Shown: piece after piece, positions 24,890 through 33,862 of the stretch | Layout of the letters: every line of letters starts with the position of its first letter | How positions within the stretch are numbered: position 1 is the stretch's first letter | NCBI GenBank assembly: GCA_965243625.1 | Contig: CBDEVI010000002.1 | Span: forward strand, 930,001-994,000 | Length of the DNA: 64,000 nucleotides | Direction of reading: 5' to 3' | DNA from: JAJECS01 sp965243625 | GTDB lineage: Bacteria; Chloroflexota; UBA11872 | Translations under genes and position numbers: made by a program | The notes under the pieces: generated by a model | Seen by the model: only the letters and a program-made list of their open reading frames with translations | Databases searched by the model: none | What the model was told of the DNA's origin: nothing

Positions 24890-26149
24890 CTAGGGGTTTG
24901 GGACCTCGAATTGGAAGCCCTCGATGTCGATGAGCAGGTCAACCAAGCCTGGATCGACATCGAACACCACGGCGACCGTCGCCGACTTCCCGTTGGGCAC
25001 GCTCTCGACCAGGAACAGCGGACGGCCTTCCGTCGCCGTCGTGGCCATGCCGATGAGCGCGTTGACACCCGGCGAGTCCACGGCGATTTCGCTGCCGTCC
25101 GGCTGGATCAGGTAGATGTTGGCCTTGGAGACGACGATGTTTCCGCTGTCATTGGTGTTGTTGAACGTGATGGTCACGAGCTGGAACAGGCCGTTCTTGG
25201 GCCTGAACGGCGTGCCGTGAACTTGCGTCAACTCTTCGAACCGCTGCACCGAAACGAGCATCACCTCGAGCCCATCTCCGCCAAGCTGGGCGTCGCCCAC
25301 CGTGGGAAGTCCGGTGCGCGACACGGCCGTTTGTTCCTCCGCTTCGATGCGCGCTCGCCCCCGGTTCACGGCGGTGTCCAGCGAACTCCCGGCGCGGGTG
25401 TCGCGGGTGTCGGCTTCCGGCGTGGCCTCGGCCGCAGCCGTGGTCTCGGTCTCGGCCTCCGCCACCGCGCCGGCATCGATATTGACCGCAGGCATCGCGA
25501 ATTCAAGGCCCTCGACGTCGAGCTTGGTCACCGTGTCAGTCTCCCTGACGTCGAATGACACCGAAACCACGATCGATTTGTCCACCGGCACCGATTCCGC
25601 CAGAAACAGCGGCCGGCTTTCGTAAGCCAGCGGCGGTGCGGAAATGAGCCTGTCGAGTGAGTTGGCATCGACGACGATGCGCGAGCCGTCCTCTTTCACC
25701 AGCCAGATGTTGGTGTTCTGCACGGTGGTCGGGTCGGAGCTGTTGTTCTGGAATTCAATGGTGACGATCCGGAAGTAGTCTCGGCGCGGATCGACCGGGT
25801 CGCCCACCAGCTGCGGCAGCACCGACAGATCTTCAACCGCAAGCAGCGTGACCGCCAGGTCGTCCGTCGTGATATGGGTGTCGCCAACGCCCGGCAAGCC
25901 GCTGTCCGCGGCGGCGTCCGTCGCCGCCGTCGATTCAGTGGTCGTCGATGCGTCCGTCGGCGCCCGCGTGCGAACCTGGACCGCCTCGCGCTGAGGTCGC
26001 GCCGCCTCCGCGCTGGCCTGCATCCGTTCTTCGTTCGGGTCGAGTGCGACCCGGAGAATCAGAAGCGCCAGGGCAACGAAAATGAGGGACCCGATGAGGG
26101 CCTGAATCGGACCCGGCATGCGACGGACATTGGTTGCAATGGCAGCCAC
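24890..26149 (-). CDS. Membrane-anchored protein with two DUF4352-like domains
   Basis: A 419-residue protein: an N-terminal membrane segment (ALIGSLIFVALALLILRVAL, about residues 17-36), a Thr/Ala-rich linker, then two homologous beta-sandwich units at roughly 85-235 and 285-415. Both share the sequence pattern of a DLAV/GLEVML strand, FRIVTIEFQNNS or FQLVTITFNNTN, NIWLVKEDGSRI or NIYLIQPDGSEI, and RPLFLAESVP or RPLFLVESVP, as in DUF4352 extracellular proteins. It is probably exposed outside the membrane, with no known activity. GTG start with GGAG upstream. Confidence 0.82.
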   Translation of the reverse strand: MAAIATNVRRMPGPIQALIGSLIFVALALLILRVALDPNEERMQASAEAARPQREAVQVRTRAPTDASTTTESTAATDAAADSGLPGVGDTHITTDDLAVTLLAVEDLSVLPQLVGDPVDPRRDYFRIVTIEFQNNSSDPTTVQNTNIWLVKEDGSRIVVDANSLDRLISAPPLAYESRPLFLAESVPVDKSIVVSVSFDVRETDTVTKLDVEGLEFAMPAVNIDAGAVAEAETETTAAAEATPEADTRDTRAGSSLDTAVNRGRARIEAEEQTAVSRTGLPTVGDAQLGGDGLEVMLVSVQRFEELTQVHGTPFRPKNGLFQLVTITFNNTNDSGNIVVSKANIYLIQPDGSEIAVDSPGVNALIGMATTATEGRPLFLVESVPNGKSATVAVVFDVDPGLVDLLIDIEGFQFEVPNP

Positions 26150-26231
26150 GATGTGCGGCTCCTATTCCTGCGTGCGACGGCTGGCAAGACCGGCCGCGGC
26201 GCGCCGCAGGCCGGCCCGACTATCCACCTAT

Positions 26232-26250
26232 CGTGACGGCCGTCGTCACG
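26232..26250. terminator. Hairpin downstream of aminotransferase gene
   Basis: CGTGACG / CGTCACG, a 7-bp stem with a GCCGT loop, lies between the stop of the aminotransferase gene (26294) and the start of the DUF4352-like gene (26149), both on the minus strand. It may terminate the former or act as an operator for the latter; no U tract. Confidence 0.45.
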
Positions 26251-26293
26251 TCGGTCAAGTGATGAACGCTACCGCTGGATCGCCGTCCGGCGC

Positions 26294-27637
26294 CTAGGCG
26301 GCCGGCGCCGCCGCGGGCGCGGCATCGGCGATGGCGGGGCGCAGCTGCCGCAGCACGTCCGTCAACGCTTCGGTCAGCGCGTGAATCTCATCGGCAGCCG
26401 TTGCCGTGGACACAGTCATCATCGATCCGGTCTTGAATCCGCGGTTCAACAGCTCGAGGACGATCAACTCCATGATCTCCCCCGCCGATGCGCCGGCCCG
26501 TGGAACGTCGACACCGATCACCGATTCGATCTGCGTCACGTCCAGCGCGACGCCGGCCCGTTGCGAGGCTTTGACCAAACCCCGGCCCAACGCCTCGCCG
26601 CGCTCCGACAGCAGCTCAAACGCCGGCGCGTCGAGCAGCTGCATGGCCGCAAGGCCCGCGGCCATGGTGGCCGGGTTGCCGTTGAAGGTGCCGGCGTGCG
26701 GCAGCACCGGCGGTTGCCGGTCGGCAAAGATCTCCATCACCTCCGCCCGACCGCCGAAGCCGCCGACGGGCAACCCACCGCCGATGATCTTGCCCATCGC
26801 CGTGAGGTCTGGCAGCACGCCGAATAGCTCCTGGCCGCCACCGCGCGCCAGGCGCAGGGTGATGACCTCGTCGAACACCAGCAGCGTGCCGTGGGCGTCC
26901 GCGGCGTCCCGCAGGGCCTTCAGATAGCCCGGCGACGGCGCCTGCAGGCCGCCCTGAGTCTGGGCCGGATTGACCACGATGGCGGCAACTTGCCCGGGAT
27001 GGGTTTCGAGCAGCCACTCCACGATCTCCGCGTCGTCGAAGGGGGCAATCAGCACATTGTCCAGGGCATTGCTGGGCACGCCCCGCGAGACCGGCGCTCC
27101 CGGACCGCCCCAACCGTCCTCCCCTTGATGGATCTCGACGCCCTCATAGGTGCCGTGATAGGCCAGGTCCATCTTGATGATCAGGTCGCGGTCGGTGAAC
27201 GCTCGCGCGGCCTTGATGGCCTGCATGTTCGCCTCGGTGCCCGAGGCGCAGAATCGCACCTGATCGAGGGAGGGCACCCGCTCGCACAGGATCTCGGCCA
27301 GCTCCACCTGGCCCGCGTTGGGCGCGTTCCACGCGGTGCCCTCGGCCACGCGGCGCTGCACGGCCGCCACGATCTCGGGATGGGCGTGGCCGTGGATGAC
27401 CGACGTGGAGTTGAAGGTGAAGTCCACCAGCGCATTGCCGTCGACATCGGTCAGGGTCGAGCCCAGGCCGGAGGCGATATAGGTCGGGTAAGGCGCAAAC
27501 CAGGTCGCCGTGCGCGACTCGCCGCCGGGCAGCGACTGCAGCGCCCGTTCGTGCAGCGCCCGCGATTCGGGCGTGCGCGCGCGATAGCGGGCTTCTATGC
27601 TGCGGCGGGCATCCGCCAGGGCTTCGACCGAAGGCAT
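26294..27637 (-). CDS. Class-III PLP aminotransferase (glutamate-1-semialdehyde aminomutase-like)
   Basis: A 447-residue fold-type I enzyme. The Schiff-base lysine is Lys283 in LTAMGKIIGGGLPVGGFGG, the cofactor-ring Asp is in LLVFDEVI (Asp256), and HAGTFNGNP and FCASGTEANMQAIKAAR are further signatures. It is closest to the HemL-like branch, but its LARGGGQELFGVLPDL region and lack of hem neighbours suggest a transaminase or aminomutase for another compound. ATG at 27635-27637 with GGGAG upstream. It is divergent from the BNR gene at 27732. Confidence 0.9.
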   Translation of the reverse strand: MPSVEALADARRSIEARYRARTPESRALHERALQSLPGGESRTATWFAPYPTYIASGLGSTLTDVDGNALVDFTFNSTSVIHGHAHPEIVAAVQRRVAEGTAWNAPNAGQVELAEILCERVPSLDQVRFCASGTEANMQAIKAARAFTDRDLIIKMDLAYHGTYEGVEIHQGEDGWGGPGAPVSRGVPSNALDNVLIAPFDDAEIVEWLLETHPGQVAAIVVNPAQTQGGLQAPSPGYLKALRDAADAHGTLLVFDEVITLRLARGGGQELFGVLPDLTAMGKIIGGGLPVGGFGGRAEVMEIFADRQPPVLPHAGTFNGNPATMAAGLAAMQLLDAPAFELLSERGEALGRGLVKASQRAGVALDVTQIESVIGVDVPRAGASAGEIMELIVLELLNRGFKTGSMMTVSTATAADEIHALTEALTDVLRQLRPAIADAAPAAAPAA

Positions 27638-27731
27638 CGCATGCTCCCTACGCACCGTCTGGCAGTCGAGAATCGGGCGTCGGGTGATTCGACCGCGAGT
27701 CAGCCCGGATTATGGCAGCCGGAGCTTGCCC

Positions 27732-28835
27732 ATGATTGACGTGCGCGCCACCGGCCTGGTCTATCGCAATCCGGAACCGGAGCGGCGCGCCGTCCACGCC
27801 TGGCATCCCTCGATACTCGTGCTCGACGACGGCGAGCTGTTCGCCAGCTTCGATCTCGCCGCGGGCGTGGAAGCGTTGGACTACCAGACCTACAAGGCCC
27901 GCTCGTCCGACGGCGGCGTGACCTGGTCGGCGCCCGAGCTGCTGGTCGAAATGTCCACCACCCGACCGACGACCGGCGGCATCCGCGTGAGCCTGCTGCG
28001 CGACGGCACGCTGGTCGGCATCGGCGGGCGCACCTACCGCGACGTGCACGGCGGGCAACTCGTCAACCGCGAGAACCTGGGCCACGCGCCCATGGACCTC
28101 ATCACGGTGCAGAGCTCCGACCGCGGCCACACCTGGAGCACGCCCGAGATCCTCCAGCCTCCCGTGTGGAGTCCGGCGTGGGAGGTGTGTCACCACATCG
28201 TGGAGCTGGCCGACGGTCGCTGGCTGGCGCCCATGGCCCCCTGGCGCGGCTGGGACGGCGAGGAGCCGATCGGGGCCATGGCGCTGGCGTTCGTGTCCCA
28301 CGACCGCGGTCGGACCTGGCCCGAACACCTGGTGCTGATCGATGAGACCCACCGGGGCGTCTTTTCGTGGGAGGTTTCGCTGCGCCAGCTGAGCGACGGC
28401 CGGCTGCTGGCCACCGCCTGGGCCTTCGACTCCGCCACCGGCGGCACCGAGCCCAATCCGTATGCCATCTCAGCCGACGGTCGGACGTTTGCCGAGCCGA
28501 GGTCCACCGGCATCCACGGCCAGACAGGCAAGCTGCTGGTCCTCCCGGACGACCGCATTCTGTTCGTCTACCGCCACGACCGTCTGCCGGGCCTTTGGGC
28601 CAATCTCTCGCGGCTGGAGGGCGACGACTGGGTCAACCTGGCCGAAGCGCCCCTGTGGGAGGGCGCATCCTCGAGCATGACCGGCGCCACGGCGAGCAGC
28701 GGGCAGGAGCTGGTCGACCTTCCATTTGGTTTTCCGAGCCTGGCGCAGCTTCCCGACGGCGATGTCTACGTGGCGTTCTGGTGCGAAGAGGACGAGGTCT
28801 ACAACATCCGCTGGTATCGCCTGCGGATCTCGTGA
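27732..28835 (+). CDS. BNR/sialidase-fold protein
   Basis: A 367-residue propeller protein. Asp-box-like blades include KARSSDGGVTWSAPELL, VQSSDRGHTWSTPEIL and VSHDRGRTWPEHLVLI; a seven-residue gap to a strand precedes each. No signal peptide. GGAG lies 8 bases before the ATG. It is similar in length and organisation to the BNR protein at 20977 but not a close copy. Members of this fold include sialidases, other exo-glycosidases and some lyases; specificity cannot be inferred. Confidence 0.88.
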   Translation: MIDVRATGLVYRNPEPERRAVHAWHPSILVLDDGELFASFDLAAGVEALDYQTYKARSSDGGVTWSAPELLVEMSTTRPTTGGIRVSLLRDGTLVGIGGRTYRDVHGGQLVNRENLGHAPMDLITVQSSDRGHTWSTPEILQPPVWSPAWEVCHHIVELADGRWLAPMAPWRGWDGEEPIGAMALAFVSHDRGRTWPEHLVLIDETHRGVFSWEVSLRQLSDGRLLATAWAFDSATGGTEPNPYAISADGRTFAEPRSTGIHGQTGKLLVLPDDRILFVYRHDRLPGLWANLSRLEGDDWVNLAEAPLWEGASSSMTGATASSGQELVDLPFGFPSLAQLPDGDVYVAFWCEEDEVYNIRWYRLRIS

Positions 28836-28863
28836 TCGGCGCCTGACCGAGGAGCGGCCGGCC

Positions 28864-30030
28864 CTATGCGGCGGTGAACTCGGGCATCACGTCCCGCGCG
28901 AACCACTCGATGTCGGCGCGCATGGCGGTCGGCGGCACGCCCAGCGATCCGGTCTGGATGAAGACGCGGCGGAGGCCCGGCAGTCGTTCCAGTAACCCGC
29001 TCAAATGGTCACGGACGTGGTCGGTAGTCCCGCACACCCAGGTGCCCTCGGCGTCCAGGTCGTGAATGGTGGGGAGTCCCGCGTCATAGGCCGCTTCGCC
29101 CTGGGCCGTGGCCCGAATCTGGGCCGCGCTGAGCTGCGGATAGCGGCCCAGCGGCGCCAGCCCCTTGAGATGCTCCTCGCACCACGGAGTGGCCTCGCGC
29201 AGCGCGGCCTCGCGGCTGTCCGCGAGGTGAATCTGGAACCCGACGGCCAGGCCCTCGCCAAGCTCCGTCTCGCGCCCAGCACGCGCTTGGGCGTCGCGAT
29301 AGACCGCCGCCGCCTGCTCGGCTCGGCCGCCCGGCGCCGTGCCACCGGCGATCACGCCCTTGATGCCGTGCCGCGCCATGAAGTCCAGGCCGCGCCGCTT
29401 GGTGCTGGTGATGGGCTGCCAGATTTCGACCGGCAGGTGCGCCGGCCGCGGGACAAGCGTTATGTCAACAAGATCGTCGAACATGTGCGGCACGTCGGCG
29501 GGCACCCGATAGGCCGCGCCCGCGTGGGCAAACTCCGGCTCGTGCCAGGCCTTGAGCATGATCTCCACCTGCTCCTCGAACAGATCGCGATTGGCCGCGT
29601 CGTCGAGCAGCGGGCCGCCCAGGGTCTCGACCTCGCGCGCGACGTAGCCGCGTCCGATGCCGAAGCGCAGCCGCCCGCCGGTGAGCACGTCGACCATGGC
29701 GTAGTCCTCGGCCAGCCGCAGCGGATGCCAGGCGGTGACGGTGTTGAAGAACGCGCCAAACTTCAACCGCTCGGTGTGATGCGCCAGGTGCAGGCTCAGC
29801 AGGGGCACGTTGCCGATGCAGCCGTAGCCCTCGCGCTGAAAGTGGTGCTCGGCCAGCCAGAGGGTGTCGTAGCCCGTGCGCTCCATCAGCTCGGCGAAGC
29901 GCAAGGCCTCGTCATAGGCCGTGGCCAGGTGCGCGTCGCTCATCCGCCGCGTGTGCGCCGGCGGCCCACGGAATCCCGGGTTCGGCATCTCGACGTGACC
30001 GCCATAGAAGGCGTCAATGGCCAGCGTCAT
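28864..30030 (-). CDS. LLM class flavin-dependent oxidoreductase (luciferase-like)
   Basis: A 388-residue bacterial luciferase-like TIM-barrel enzyme: GYDTLWLAEHHF, GNVPLLSLHLAHHTERLKFGA, HPLRLAEDYAMVDVLTGGRLRFGIGRGYV and the C-terminal LERLPGLRRVFIQTGSLG. It uses reduced FMN supplied by a separate reductase to mono-oxygenate a substrate, or F420 in some relatives. The ATG at 30028-30030 is preceded by GGGAG, so the long frame running further upstream is ignored. Ends tail to tail with the BNR gene. Confidence 0.9.
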   Translation of the reverse strand: MTLAIDAFYGGHVEMPNPGFRGPPAHTRRMSDAHLATAYDEALRFAELMERTGYDTLWLAEHHFQREGYGCIGNVPLLSLHLAHHTERLKFGAFFNTVTAWHPLRLAEDYAMVDVLTGGRLRFGIGRGYVAREVETLGGPLLDDAANRDLFEEQVEIMLKAWHEPEFAHAGAAYRVPADVPHMFDDLVDITLVPRPAHLPVEIWQPITSTKRRGLDFMARHGIKGVIAGGTAPGGRAEQAAAVYRDAQARAGRETELGEGLAVGFQIHLADSREAALREATPWCEEHLKGLAPLGRYPQLSAAQIRATAQGEAAYDAGLPTIHDLDAEGTWVCGTTDHVRDHLSGLLERLPGLRRVFIQTGSLGVPPTAMRADIEWFARDVMPEFTAA

Positions 30031-30240
30031 TCGGCTCCCTTGCACATCCGCAGACAGCTTCCGCTGCCAGCTTGAGGAGTTTGTGACCGTAGCGCGACGG
30101 CGCGTCCGCTGTCGACGGGCCGGGGGATACGCTAGCGACCCATGACAAGACTTCTGCCCGTTGCATCGTGCTGCCGATGCCCGTGGATCCCCCGCCAATA
30201 GGCATGGGGCAGGCGCGACAACTGCCGCTGGGCCAAGGCC

Positions 30241-30310
30241 CGTTCGCCCTGAGCCTGTCGAAGGGCGCCTCACGGCAGGCGACTGTGGTTCGACAAGCTC
30301 ACCACGAACG
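30241..30310. repeat. Long inverted repeat, CGTTCG...CGAACG type
   Basis: Arms CGTTCGCCCTGAGCCTGTCG and TTCGACAAGCTCACCACGAACG (30241-30262 and 30289-30310) are inverted copies with four mismatches around a 26-base loop. This is a dispersed bacterial intergenic repeat that I recognise by its CCCTGAG..TGTCGAA core. It fills most of the 294-base gap between the LLM gene and the next gene; nothing else is visible there. Confidence 0.85.
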
Positions 30311-30324
30311 GACGATCGCGATCC

Positions 30325-31344
30325 ATGACGACTAGCACCTCGCCGACTGACCTGCGCGCTCGTTTGGCGTCGTACGCCGATGCCAAGCGACGCGGCGTCG
30401 ATTGGCTGCTTGCGCACATGCGTCCGGACGGCTCGATCGGCGACCCGGCGCATGGCTTCAGGTTCTACCGCGTGCCGTGGACGTTGACCGTGGCCGGCGA
30501 AACCGCGGCGGCCACGGCGCTGTGCGGCTGGATTCGCCGCCACATGTTCACTCCGGACGGAGATTTCGACCGCGGGCGGCGGGTGCTGACCGACGCCTAC
30601 GCCTATCGCAACGCGACACTGGTCTACGGCGCGCACATGGCGCGGCAGTTCGACCTGAGCAGCCGCGGCCTCGACTTCGTCCTCACCATGCAGGACCCGC
30701 AGTCGGGTGGATTCATCAATGACCTGGATGCCGACGGCACGCCGAGCGACGTGATGGACGTCCCCTACGCCTGCGGCTGCGGCCTGGCTTGCATCGCCCT
30801 GGGACGCCTCGACGAAGCGCGGGCCGTCCATGCCTTCCTGGAGCGAATCTGGCACGCGCAGCGGGAGCTGCCCGACCGGCTGCACTATGCGTGGTCGCGG
30901 GAGCGGCAGGCGCTCGTCACCGCCAAGGCCGGCGAGGAGTCGTGGTTCACGGTCGAGGCCCAAGCTGCTCGGAAGCAACGCTGGACGGTGGGCGGCATTG
31001 CCGCCGCGTTTCTCTGCCGGCTGCACATGGTCGACCCGCAGCCGGGATTCCTGGCGCTCGCGCGCGATTACATGGCGTTCTCGATGCAATGCACGCCGCG
31101 CCAGTTCGACTACGCCCAGGTCTGCAAGAGCGGCTGGGGCTCGGCGCTGCTCTACCAGCTCACGGGAGACGCCGCATACCGCGACTGGACGGTGCGCGTG
31201 GGCGACTGGTTCGTCGAGACGCAGCAGGCGGACGGCTCATGGTGCTGGGACCCGCAGGCCACGCTGGGCGAGGCCATCGAGCTGACGGCGGAGTTCGCGG
31301 CCCACGTGGACACGATCATCGGCTGCCTGGCAAGCCGGCCATGA
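30325..31344 (+). CDS. Unidentified protein, probably alpha/alpha-barrel (terpenoid-cyclase/epimerase-like fold)
   Basis: A 339-residue protein, not recognised by name. Repeated helix pairs with short loops occur: RRGVDWLLAHMRPDGSIGD, GLDFVLTMQDPQSGGFIND, WIRRHMF, ARDYMAFSMQC and VGDWFVETQQADGSWCWD. QxDGSW-like loops of this kind are typical of the alpha/alpha-toroid class (terpene cyclases, prenyltransferase-like and glycan-active enzymes). An internal RHYAWSRE-type loop could be catalytic. No signal peptide. ATG at 30325, 15 bases after the inverted repeat and without a clear ribosome site. Confidence 0.7.
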   Translation: MTTSTSPTDLRARLASYADAKRRGVDWLLAHMRPDGSIGDPAHGFRFYRVPWTLTVAGETAAATALCGWIRRHMFTPDGDFDRGRRVLTDAYAYRNATLVYGAHMARQFDLSSRGLDFVLTMQDPQSGGFINDLDADGTPSDVMDVPYACGCGLACIALGRLDEARAVHAFLERIWHAQRELPDRLHYAWSRERQALVTAKAGEESWFTVEAQAARKQRWTVGGIAAAFLCRLHMVDPQPGFLALARDYMAFSMQCTPRQFDYAQVCKSGWGSALLYQLTGDAAYRDWTVRVGDWFVETQQADGSWCWDPQATLGEAIELTAEFAAHVDTIIGCLASRP

Positions 31345-31406
31345 CGTCGAGGCCCGCCGCCGCCCTCTCCGTCATTCCCACACGAACTGTCACTCCCACA
31401 TGAATT

Positions 31407-31432
31407 GTCATTCCGAGCGGAGCGAGGAATCT
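31407..31432. repeat. Interspersed repeat GTCATTCCGAGCGGAGCGAGGAATCT
   Basis: ATTCC / GGAAT arms separated by GAGCGGAGCGA; a form of a dispersed bacterial repeat. Between 31345 and 31530 it is followed by another palindromic copy at 31490, and the gap contains no gene. Confidence 0.75.
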
Positions 31433-31489
31433 AAGCAGCAGGCCAACGGGCACAACGCCCGTCAACGCCTCATGGCCGCCGCCCCCTCC

Positions 31490-31516
31490 GTCATTCCGGC
31501 GGAGGCCGGAATCCAG
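31490..31516. repeat. Interspersed palindromic repeat, ATTCCGGC type, copy 5 (inverted)
   Basis: GTCATTCCGGCGGAGGCCGGAATCCAG: stem ATTCCGGC / GCCGGAAT with GGAG loop (31493-31512). It is the reverse-complement orientation of the copies at 2961 and 3121. It ends 15 bases before the GTG of the dehydrogenase gene, close enough to influence its translation. Confidence 0.85.
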
Positions 31517-31530
31517 TCCGGACGACCAAC

Positions 31531-32622
31531 GTGACATCCAGCCGCGGCGCCGTCCTCGTCGCCCCGCACCGCATCGAACCGCGCGACTTCCCGCTCCCCG
31601 CCGTCGGCGACGACGACGGCTTGCTGCGCGTCGAGCTCGCCGGCATCTGCGGCAGCGACATTCACCACTGGGACGGCCACTCGGCCGTGATCCGCAACGT
31701 GCCCACTCTGCTGGGCCATGAGATCGTGGGTCGCATCGAGCAAGTGGGCTCGGCGGCAGCCGATCGCTGGCAGGTGGCCGTCGGCGACCGCGTCATCGTC
31801 GAGGCCAGCTTCGGTTGCGGGCGCTGTGAATGGTGCCGGCGAGGCTCCTACCAGATGTGCGCCGACGAGCAGGGCTACGGCGGTCGCCTCTCCGCCGCCG
31901 ACCCGCCGCACCTATGGGGCGCCTACGGACAGTACCTCTACCTGCCGCCCCGCGCCCGCGTGCACCGCGTATCCGAGCGGATTTCGCCCGAAATCGGCGT
32001 CGTGATCGGCGCGGTGCTGGCCAACGGCATCCGCTGGGTGCAGACGATGGGCGGCGCCGGCGCCGGCGACACGGTCGTGGTCTTTGGACCCGGCCCCCAG
32101 GGCCTGGCCTGCACCATCGCAGCGCACGCCGCGGGCGCCAACCGGATCATCGTGGTGGGCCTGGCCCGCGATCGCGCGCGTCTTGACCTCGCTCGAACGT
32201 TCGGCGCGACCGACACGCTGATTGCCTCGGATTCAACCGTCGCCGAGATCGCCGAGCTCACGGGTGGTCGCCTCGCCGACGTCGTGATTGATGTGACGGC
32301 CAGTCCCGGGGCGGCCGGCCAGGCGGCCACGGTCGTGCGGCCGCTCGGCGCGTTCGTCATGGCCGGATCGAAAGGGGGCCAGCCCGTCGAGCTGCCCTGG
32401 GACCGATTGGTGGCCCGCGAGGTCCGCATGCTCGGCGTCAACAGCCACGAAACCCAGGCCGTCCGGGCCGCCGTCCAGCTGGCCGAATCGAGTCGCTATC
32501 CGCTCGACCGCATGCTCACCCACCGCCTGCCGCTGTCCCAAGCCGCCGAGGGCATCGAACTCGTCCGCTCGGCCGCCCCTACCGACGGCGTGGTCAAGGT
32601 CGCCCTCGATCCGTGGGCCTGA
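31531..32622 (+). CDS. Zinc-binding alcohol dehydrogenase (MDR family)
   Basis: A 363-residue medium-chain dehydrogenase. Catalytic zinc ligands: Cys40 (AGICGSDIHHWDGH) and the GHE at 62-64. Structural zinc cysteines 96, 99, 102 and 110 (CGRCEWCRRGSYQMC) are all present. The Rossmann motif is VVVFGPGPQGLACTIAA. It oxidises a polyol or sugar alcohol with NAD(P). GTG start at 31531. It ends tail to tail with the decarboxylase gene at 32638. Confidence 0.94.
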   Translation: MTSSRGAVLVAPHRIEPRDFPLPAVGDDDGLLRVELAGICGSDIHHWDGHSAVIRNVPTLLGHEIVGRIEQVGSAAADRWQVAVGDRVIVEASFGCGRCEWCRRGSYQMCADEQGYGGRLSAADPPHLWGAYGQYLYLPPRARVHRVSERISPEIGVVIGAVLANGIRWVQTMGGAGAGDTVVVFGPGPQGLACTIAAHAAGANRIIVVGLARDRARLDLARTFGATDTLIASDSTVAEIAELTGGRLADVVIDVTASPGAAGQAATVVRPLGAFVMAGSKGGQPVELPWDRLVAREVRMLGVNSHETQAVRAAVQLAESSRYPLDRMLTHRLPLSQAAEGIELVRSAAPTDGVVKVALDPWA

Positions 32623-32637
32623 GTCGGGCTGCCCGGT

Positions 32638-33858
32638 CTACCGCGCGGCTTCGACCGACTCCCTCAGCGCCCGCACAAACCCATGTGCGTGGTCGGCGTC
32701 GCGGTAGGGGTGGAGTGACAGGCGGATGCGGGCGTGACCGTTCATGTGGCCGAAGGTGCTGCCCCAGCCGCGGCGTGAGAGATCGTTGAACACCTGCTCC
32801 ATATCCACCGTGTCCGAGGTGAAGTTGATGACGCTGATCAACGGTTTCACCATCAGCCGCAGCTCGTCGATGGATTCGATGCCGTCCACGACGATGCGCA
32901 CGGACTCCAGCAGTCGCGCGGTGGCGGCGCGGTAGCCGGCGCGTCCCAGGTGCCGCATCACGGCCCAGGCCGTCGCGGCGTGATCGCCGGGCTTGGTGGC
33001 GGTGAGGGTGTGGATGAACGTCCAATCCAGCGGCACGGCCTCCAGCAGGCTCGCGTCGCGGATCAGGAAGAACCCCGTCGCCACCGGCAGCTGACCGAGC
33101 TTGTGTCCGTCGGTCATGAATGAGCTGACGCCCGGCACGCTGAGGTCGAAATCGCACAAGTCGTGGCCCAGCTCGCGCATGAACGGCAGGATGAAACCGC
33201 CGAATGCGCCGTCGACGTGCAGGTACAAATCGTGCTCGACTGCCAGCTTGGCGAACTCGGGGATCGGATCGAGCTGACCGAAGTTCCCCTCGGGCGCCGA
33301 GCAGATCAACCCGACGGTTTTGGGCGTGATGGCGCGCCTGACCGCGTCCACGTCGGGCGCCATCCGCTCGTCCACCGGCGTCTCGATCAGCTTGATTCCG
33401 AGCAGTTCCGCGCCTAGGCGGAAGCTGTAGTGCGCCGACGTGGGCATGATGATCTCGGGTTCCGACTTGCTCCCCAGGTTGCGCGCCAGCCGCATGGCCG
33501 ACATGTTGGACTCGGTGCCGCCGCTGGTGATGAAGCCCGTGGCCTCGGGCCGGCCGAGCAGGCTGGCCATCATGCGGATGGCTTCCTTCTCGAAGGCGTA
33601 GGCGCCGGGATTCATCTGCCGCGCCCACTCCACGAAGTAGGTGCCCCGGGTCAGCGTCGCGACGCGCTCTGCGATGGGATGCGGCGGACCGACGTAGGTG
33701 ATGCCGAAGTTGCGCTCGACGGAGAACGGATCCTCCGCGATCCTTGCGTGCACGTCGCCCAGGACCTCGGATTCGGCCGCGCCTTCCTCCGGAAAGTCCA
33801 TCGGCGGAGGCATGGGCAGCGGGTCGTGAGGCGTGTGTCGCTCGAACTCCTGGGCCAC
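32638..33858 (-). CDS. Group-II PLP decarboxylase / sphingosine-phosphate-lyase-like enzyme
   Basis: A 406-residue fold-type I PLP enzyme: TSGGTESNMSAMRLAR (phosphate-binding loop), His143 in SAHYSF stacking on the ring, Asp216 in HVDGAFGG, Lys253 in TDGHKLGQ. It resembles glutamate/tyrosine decarboxylases and sphingosine-phosphate lyases. The GTG start is 5 bases after the stop of the dimethylformamidase-like gene, and its ribosome site (GGAAGGAG) overlaps that stop, so the two are tightly coupled. Possible role: handling of an amino acid or amine produced from an amide by the upstream enzyme (inference). Confidence 0.9.
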   Translation of the reverse strand: MAQEFERHTPHDPLPMPPPMDFPEEGAAESEVLGDVHARIAEDPFSVERNFGITYVGPPHPIAERVATLTRGTYFVEWARQMNPGAYAFEKEAIRMMASLLGRPEATGFITSGGTESNMSAMRLARNLGSKSEPEIIMPTSAHYSFRLGAELLGIKLIETPVDERMAPDVDAVRRAITPKTVGLICSAPEGNFGQLDPIPEFAKLAVEHDLYLHVDGAFGGFILPFMRELGHDLCDFDLSVPGVSSFMTDGHKLGQLPVATGFFLIRDASLLEAVPLDWTFIHTLTATKPGDHAATAWAVMRHLGRAGYRAATARLLESVRIVVDGIESIDELRLMVKPLISVINFTSDTVDMEQVFNDLSRRGWGSTFGHMNGHARIRLSLHPYRDADHAHGFVRALRESVEAAR

Positions 33859-33862
33859 GGGG

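Noticed and set aside
30031..31089. 5' extension of the LLM oxidoreductase frame
   Set aside because: The frame is open upstream, but it crosses the inverted repeat and the unidentified gene, and the family N-terminus (MTLAIDAFYGGH) begins at 30030 with a ribosome site.
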